Assembly: GCA_047618505.1 (NCBI GenBank)
Contig: JBLHLB010000157.1
Location: 1-8,928 of the forward strand
Length of the DNA stretch: 8,928 bases
DNA from: JBLHLB01 sp047618505
Lineage (GTDB): Bacteria > Planctomycetota > UBA1135 > GCA-002686595
Direction: 5' to 3'
Under the pieces are notes generated by a model, which worked only from the letters and a program-made list of their open reading frames with translations, was not told where the DNA came from and ran no database searches. This document shows positions 6,000-8,928 of the stretch, piece by piece (positions within the stretch are counted from its first letter, which is position 1; each line of letters opens with the position of its first letter). The translations under genes were made by a program, and so were the position numbers.

Positions 6000-6761
6000 A
6001 TGAAAGAGAGCACACCCATGAAGTTCCCGGACCAGATTCCCCCTGGCCTGGACGCGATCACCGAGAAGCTCGGGATTGCAGTCGGCCCCTCCGATGGCCA
6101 GGGCCGCCTCCTCTGGGTATCCGATCCCGCCTGGGTGCGCGATGCCCTGGGGGTCCTGGGAATCGACTGTGTCTTAGGTAAGCCGCAAGAGGGCTCCACG
6201 GGGAGCCTGACAATCCCCTGGCCATCGGAGGCGGAAGCGGCATCCCAAATCGCCCAGGCCCTCTCCACTGCCCTGGCGCCAGAGGCCATTCTCCTTGATC
6301 TCGACGGAGTGCTGCTGGATGTGGGTGGTGGCTATCCCAACGCGCTCGGTGGCCTCAGCAATATTGCCACCCTCGCGCAACGCCTACCCCTGGGAGTTGT
6401 CACCGGTCTTGGTCGTGGGCAGGCCAAGCGCCTGCTCGCTTCAAGCGGTATCGCTCCCTTGCTTACTGAGGTCATCAGTGCCGACGACGCGACTCCAAAG
6501 CCGAGCCCCGACCCCGTACGGCTGTGCCTTCAACGCCTGGGTGTTGCTAACGCCTGGATGCTCGGCGATAACCTGACGGACATGACCGCCGCACGCCTAG
6601 CCGGCGTGATTCCCCTAGGTGTCCGGCCCGCCGGCTGGTCACGGTGGACAGAGGACCGCCGCCTCAAGCACTCGTCAGCACTACGGGCGGAAGGTGCCGC
6701 GCGAGTGATCGACGGGATCGCCGACGTCCTGCCCTTGCTCATGGCCCAGCGCGCTAGCTGA
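6000..6761 (+). CDS. HAD-superfamily (subfamily IA) phosphatase with an aminotransferase-tail-like N-terminus
   Basis: 253 residues from this start. The C-terminal ~160 residues are a complete HAD hydrolase: motif I LLDLDGVLLD (nucleophile D100, general acid D102), motif II VVTGLGRG (T135), motif III Lys167 in ATPKPSPDP, motif IV MLGDNLTDMTAARLAGV (D190, D194). It resembles the HAD-IA-hyp1 type (TIGR01548) known from halophilic archaea, cyanobacteria and some bacteria; the physiological phosphate ester is unknown. The first ~95 residues are not a HAD cap. The pattern LLWVSDPAWVRDALGVLGI followed by LTIPWPSEAEAASQIAQAL looks like the C-terminal small domain of HisC-type aminotransferases, to which such HAD domains can be fused, so this may be a cut-down fusion protein. 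The ATG at 6000 is chosen for the AGGA five bases upstream; an ATG at 6018 and a GTG at 5970 are alternatives. Convergent with the next gene, 12 bases apart. Confidence 0.85.
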   Translation: MKESTPMKFPDQIPPGLDAITEKLGIAVGPSDGQGRLLWVSDPAWVRDALGVLGIDCVLGKPQEGSTGSLTIPWPSEAEAASQIAQALSTALAPEAILLDLDGVLLDVGGGYPNALGGLSNIATLAQRLPLGVVTGLGRGQAKRLLASSGIAPLLTEVISADDATPKPSPDPVRLCLQRLGVANAWMLGDNLTDMTAARLAGVIPLGVRPAGWSRWTEDRRLKHSSALRAEGAARVIDGIADVLPLLMAQRAS

Positions 6762-6773
6762 GCCAAGCAGACG

Positions 6774-8477
6774 TCAATCGTCCGCCCATTCCTGCAACAT
6801 CGCTCGGTACTTCTCGCTCTGGGCAATGGGTTGCTCGATCCATTCCAGGAGACCGAAGGTGCTGCCACTCTGGAACGTACCGCAGAGGTGGAAGGCCACA
6901 AAAAGCTCCATATTCGCGGCTCGGCAGACATCAAATAGCTCGTGGTAGAGCACGTACATCTCGTGGCTGTACTGGGCCTCTTTGATCGTCTTCTCAGGAA
7001 AGGCCAGGCGCGCATCGCCGGGCGTTGTGGAATGGCGTGCGATCAAGGTTTGCCCGCCCTCGTAGGCCATGAGGCTAACGCTGTGCCCCAGCCGTTTCGC
7101 CGCCGTCTCCGTCAAACGCTGGTGCTCCGCAATTCGCGGCTTCAGATGCTCTTGGAGGTTGACGCGGGAGGCCGCCAGTAGCTCGGCAGCAGTACTGTTG
7201 CGATCGACCGGATCCTTCCCAGGACGCACTCCAAAGTAGGGGGCAACCGCGATGGCTTCATAGTCGCTCTCCATGGCCTTCATCACCCCGCGGGCAAAGC
7301 CCGGGTTGTGCAGGGCGGCTCCGATCACGCGCACGAGACCCTGTTGAGCGGCGCCCTCGGATTCGTCATCCCCGAGCCCCACACCGAAGACCTCTCCCCA
7401 AATCTCAAAGTCCCGAGAGGTTTCCTGGCCAACGATATCCGCAGGGCGCACCCCCTCCTCGCGTGCCCGCTGGTTGACCCACTTCGTCTCAGGGAAAATT
7501 CCGTTCCAGCACTCGTTGGAGTACTCAACATAGACAGTGCGCTCAGGGTCGAGTTCGGAACGCACCATGTTGGCGAAGTTCCGGACGAATTCGTCGTCGG
7601 CCAGGTGCGGCATGCAGAACCACGGGTCCTTGCCTGTTTGATTGCACAATTCAATCATCAGCTCGAGTGCCACACCGCCGGCGCCCGTTTGCCGGCAATC
7701 TGTAACCTGGGAGCGTTCTGACCAGACCCCGTTATTCGTATAGGTGGAACTCCAGTTCATGAAACGCAGCACGCCGAAGGGCTCAAGTCGTTCCAGGAAC
7801 GGAGCGGAGAAGGGGCCCTTCTCGGGATCATGGCCCGGGAGCAGCAGGCTAATATCTCGGATGTGATCTTCAGGGTCTGAACTCTCGATCACCACCGCGA
7901 TTCCATAGCGACCCGGTTGCACGCGGACAGTTCCGCGGTGCAGCTTCCCGAGTTCGTCCTTTTCGACTTTGACGTCCCGAAGGCGTGCATCACCGGCAAA
8001 GCTCAAGGTTCCCGAACCGCGCCAACTGCAGATGTAGTCGCCGCCGGGATAGCGGCCATTTGTTGCCTCAAATATGCGCGTGAAGATTGCCTTGCCATCC
8101 TCGATGATCGGCCAACCGTGAGCGTCCTTGCGCATACTCCCGCGACCCTCGAGCGCCATACGGTCACGCTTGCGAAGCCCAAAGGTCGGATCACCATTCC
8201 AGGGATACCAACGCGAGGACTGCAGGAAGACATCCCCGAAGGCGACGCTCGTATCGCGCGGGTGAAGGCTCGCTAGGTTGATCCCAAGGGGAAGTTTTTC
8301 CGCGGACTCATCAGTCTCAACGGCATCTTCCTGTGCCCCCGTTTCCTCCAGCACAGTAACTTCCACCTGCATAGGCACGCCCACCTCCAGATCATTCGGC
8401 TCAGCGGCACAATGCCCCGGAAGCAAGAATCCGAGGGGCAAGAGCGCGGCGCATGTGGTGAGAAGTGTGCGGAACAT
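6774..8477 (-). CDS. Secreted clan GH-A-like glycoside hydrolase
   Basis: 567 residues. Residues 1-~25 are a Sec signal peptide (FRTLL..., hydrophobic core AALLPLGFLLP, likely cut after HCAA), followed by an acidic Glu/Asp-rich linker to about residue 60. The mature part starts with LPLGINLASL and a segment with SSRWYPWNG (~87-95), then a beta-rich region (~140-215), then a barrel-like domain. The signature VYVEYSNECWNGIF (315-327) carries an Asn-Glu pair with E322 as probable acid/base. AYEGG (471-475) carries E473 as probable nucleophile. This arrangement is typical of clan GH-A retaining enzymes and of large secreted proteins often named cellulose-binding or glycosyl hydrolase in environmental bacteria. 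The polysaccharide substrate cannot be read from the sequence. No carbohydrate-binding module, dockerin or anchor is evident. The ATG at 8477 has only a weak AGG upstream. It is convergent to the HAD gene and downstream of the M16 peptidase on the same strand, with 113 bases between. Confidence 0.78.
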   Translation of the reverse strand: MFRTLLTTCAALLPLGFLLPGHCAAEPNDLEVGVPMQVEVTVLEETGAQEDAVETDESAEKLPLGINLASLHPRDTSVAFGDVFLQSSRWYPWNGDPTFGLRKRDRMALEGRGSMRKDAHGWPIIEDGKAIFTRIFEATNGRYPGGDYICSWRGSGTLSFAGDARLRDVKVEKDELGKLHRGTVRVQPGRYGIAVVIESSDPEDHIRDISLLLPGHDPEKGPFSAPFLERLEPFGVLRFMNWSSTYTNNGVWSERSQVTDCRQTGAGGVALELMIELCNQTGKDPWFCMPHLADDEFVRNFANMVRSELDPERTVYVEYSNECWNGIFPETKWVNQRAREEGVRPADIVGQETSRDFEIWGEVFGVGLGDDESEGAAQQGLVRVIGAALHNPGFARGVMKAMESDYEAIAVAPYFGVRPGKDPVDRNSTAAELLAASRVNLQEHLKPRIAEHQRLTETAAKRLGHSVSLMAYEGGQTLIARHSTTPGDARLAFPEKTIKEAQYSHEMYVLYHELFDVCRAANMELFVAFHLCGTFQSGSTFGLLEWIEQPIAQSEKYRAMLQEWADD

Positions 8478-8590
8478 TAAAGGGCCTGGATCAGGGAAGG
8501 GCGGACATCCCCCACCTTACGCTCCCCGCCCGGAAGGGGGACAGACTCGGTGAAGGCAGAATGGGGAAGCTGAATATCAGCCCGGCAAAC
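8478..8590. other. Intergenic stretch between the M16 peptidase and the secreted hydrolase
   Basis: 113 bases, including the last tandem-repeat unit. A weak inverted repeat TCCCC...GGGGA lies in the middle (about 8533-8552) without a T-run, so a terminator is not supported. No convincing promoter hexamers were seen in the minus direction, although a promoter for the hydrolase gene could well be here given the distance. Confidence 0.4.
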
Positions 8591-8618
8591 TCAGCCCGGC
8601 AAACTCAGCCCGGCAAAC
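8577..8618. repeat. Three perfect 14-bp tandem repeats spanning the M16 peptidase stop
   Basis: TCAGCCCGGCAAAC occurs three times without a mismatch (8577-8590, 8591-8604, 8605-8618). Read on the minus strand each unit is GTTTGCCGGGCTGA. The peptidase frame passes through the first unit, shifts phase in the second because 14 is not a multiple of three, and stops at the TGA closing the second unit; the third unit lies just past the stop. Confidence 0.97.
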
Positions 8619-8928
8619 TCCGCGCCGTCCAAGACGGGCCCGCGGCCCAACTCTTCCAGGTCCGCTCGAATCGAGGCGGCGTCTCCCACGGCCACGATCG
8701 CGAGGCCATCGCAGCGCAGGTGTCGCTGAGCGGCTGCATTCAACTGCTCCACGGTCAATTGCGCCAATAGCTCCAGGCGACGATTGGGGTAGTCCGGCAA
8801 GAACCCGTATTTCGCGAGATTGTCGAGGTAGGCCAGCCTCGACGCGGTATCCGCGTAGGCGCGCCGCAGGGAGCGCGAAAGGGAGTCAGAGGTGAACGCC
8901 CGCTCCTTCTCTGTAAAACCATCCGGAA
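8591..8928 (-). CDS. C-terminal part of an M16-family (insulinase-like) zinc peptidase, 5' end outside window
   Basis: The minus-strand frame is open from the window edge to the TGA at 8591-8593, giving 111 residues. The sequence follows the end of the second M16 domain: a GFTEKERAF helix, then AYADTASRLAYLDNLAKYG, a DYPNRR turn, the LTVEQLNAAAQRHL helix, and the closing strand LAIVAVGDAASI with an LEELG helix. This is the usual pattern before the end of PqqL/PepR-type M16 proteins. The HxxEH zinc site sits in the N-terminal half and is outside the window, so activity cannot be judged; some M16 paralogues are inactive partners. The last residues (EFAGLSLPG) are encoded by the 14-bp tandem repeat and are not expected to be conserved. 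A TTG at 8800 could be mistaken for a start but the homologous sequence continues upstream. The protein is probably periplasmic or secreted, inferred from the family only. Confidence 0.85.
   Translation of the reverse strand, partial: PDGFTEKERAFTSDSLSRSLRRAYADTASRLAYLDNLAKYGFLPDYPNRRLELLAQLTVEQLNAAAQRHLRCDGLAIVAVGDAASIRADLEELGRGPVLDGAEFAGLSLPG

Noticed and set aside
5449..6003. Plus-strand open frame (184 codons) opposite the mrfA N-terminal region, reaching into the divergent gap.
   Set aside because: Arg/Pro/Ser-rich shadow of a well-supported helicase with all motifs on the minus strand.

Overview
The window is a high-GC bacterial segment (clearly above 55% GC by eye), densely coded, with seven recognisable protein-coding genes or parts of genes plus one unrecognised partial gene. 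No RNA gene, insertion sequence, CRISPR array or replication origin was seen. The best taxonomic hint is the PurN protein: it has the SGGG...S N-terminal motif and the HPSLLPAFGGPGFYGEHVH loop that I associate with Planctomycetota-type PurN. A secreted clan GH-A-like hydrolase is compatible with that. The assignment is tentative.

Layout. Positions 1-2002 (+) are a compact run: the 3' end of an unrecognised gene, then a degenerate purine nucleoside phosphorylase-family protein joined to it by an ATGA stop/start overlap, then purN 5 bases further on. Positions 2014-5929 (-) hold an overlapping pair encoding the MrfA-type helicase (YprA family, C-terminal four-cysteine cluster) and the MrfB-type DEDD exonuclease (YprB family). 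In Bacillus subtilis these two act together in repair of mitomycin C-type DNA damage. A short divergent gap (5930-5999) separates mrfA from a HAD-family phosphatase gene (6000-6761, +). Convergent to that is a secreted glycoside-hydrolase-like protein (6774-8477, -). Upstream of it on the same strand is the 3' end of an M16 (insulinase-type) peptidase gene (8591-8928, -), whose stop codon lies inside a perfect 3 x 14 bp tandem repeat.

How the genes work together. The first run probably concerns purine metabolism: PurN formylates GAR in de novo synthesis, and its partner looks like a salvage-enzyme relative that has lost its phosphate site. The minus-strand pair is a self-contained DNA-repair module, with helicase and nuclease translationally coupled. 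The HAD, hydrolase and peptidase genes look like independent units.

The points most worth following up are the PNP-like protein with a rebuilt active site, the HAD protein whose first ~95 residues look like the tail of a HisC-type aminotransferase, the altered architecture of MrfB (extended N-terminus, ~20-residue insertion, shortened C-terminus), and the short tandem duplications. I do not see a clearly new multi-gene system; the window is mostly core metabolism and repair with some unusual protein architectures.
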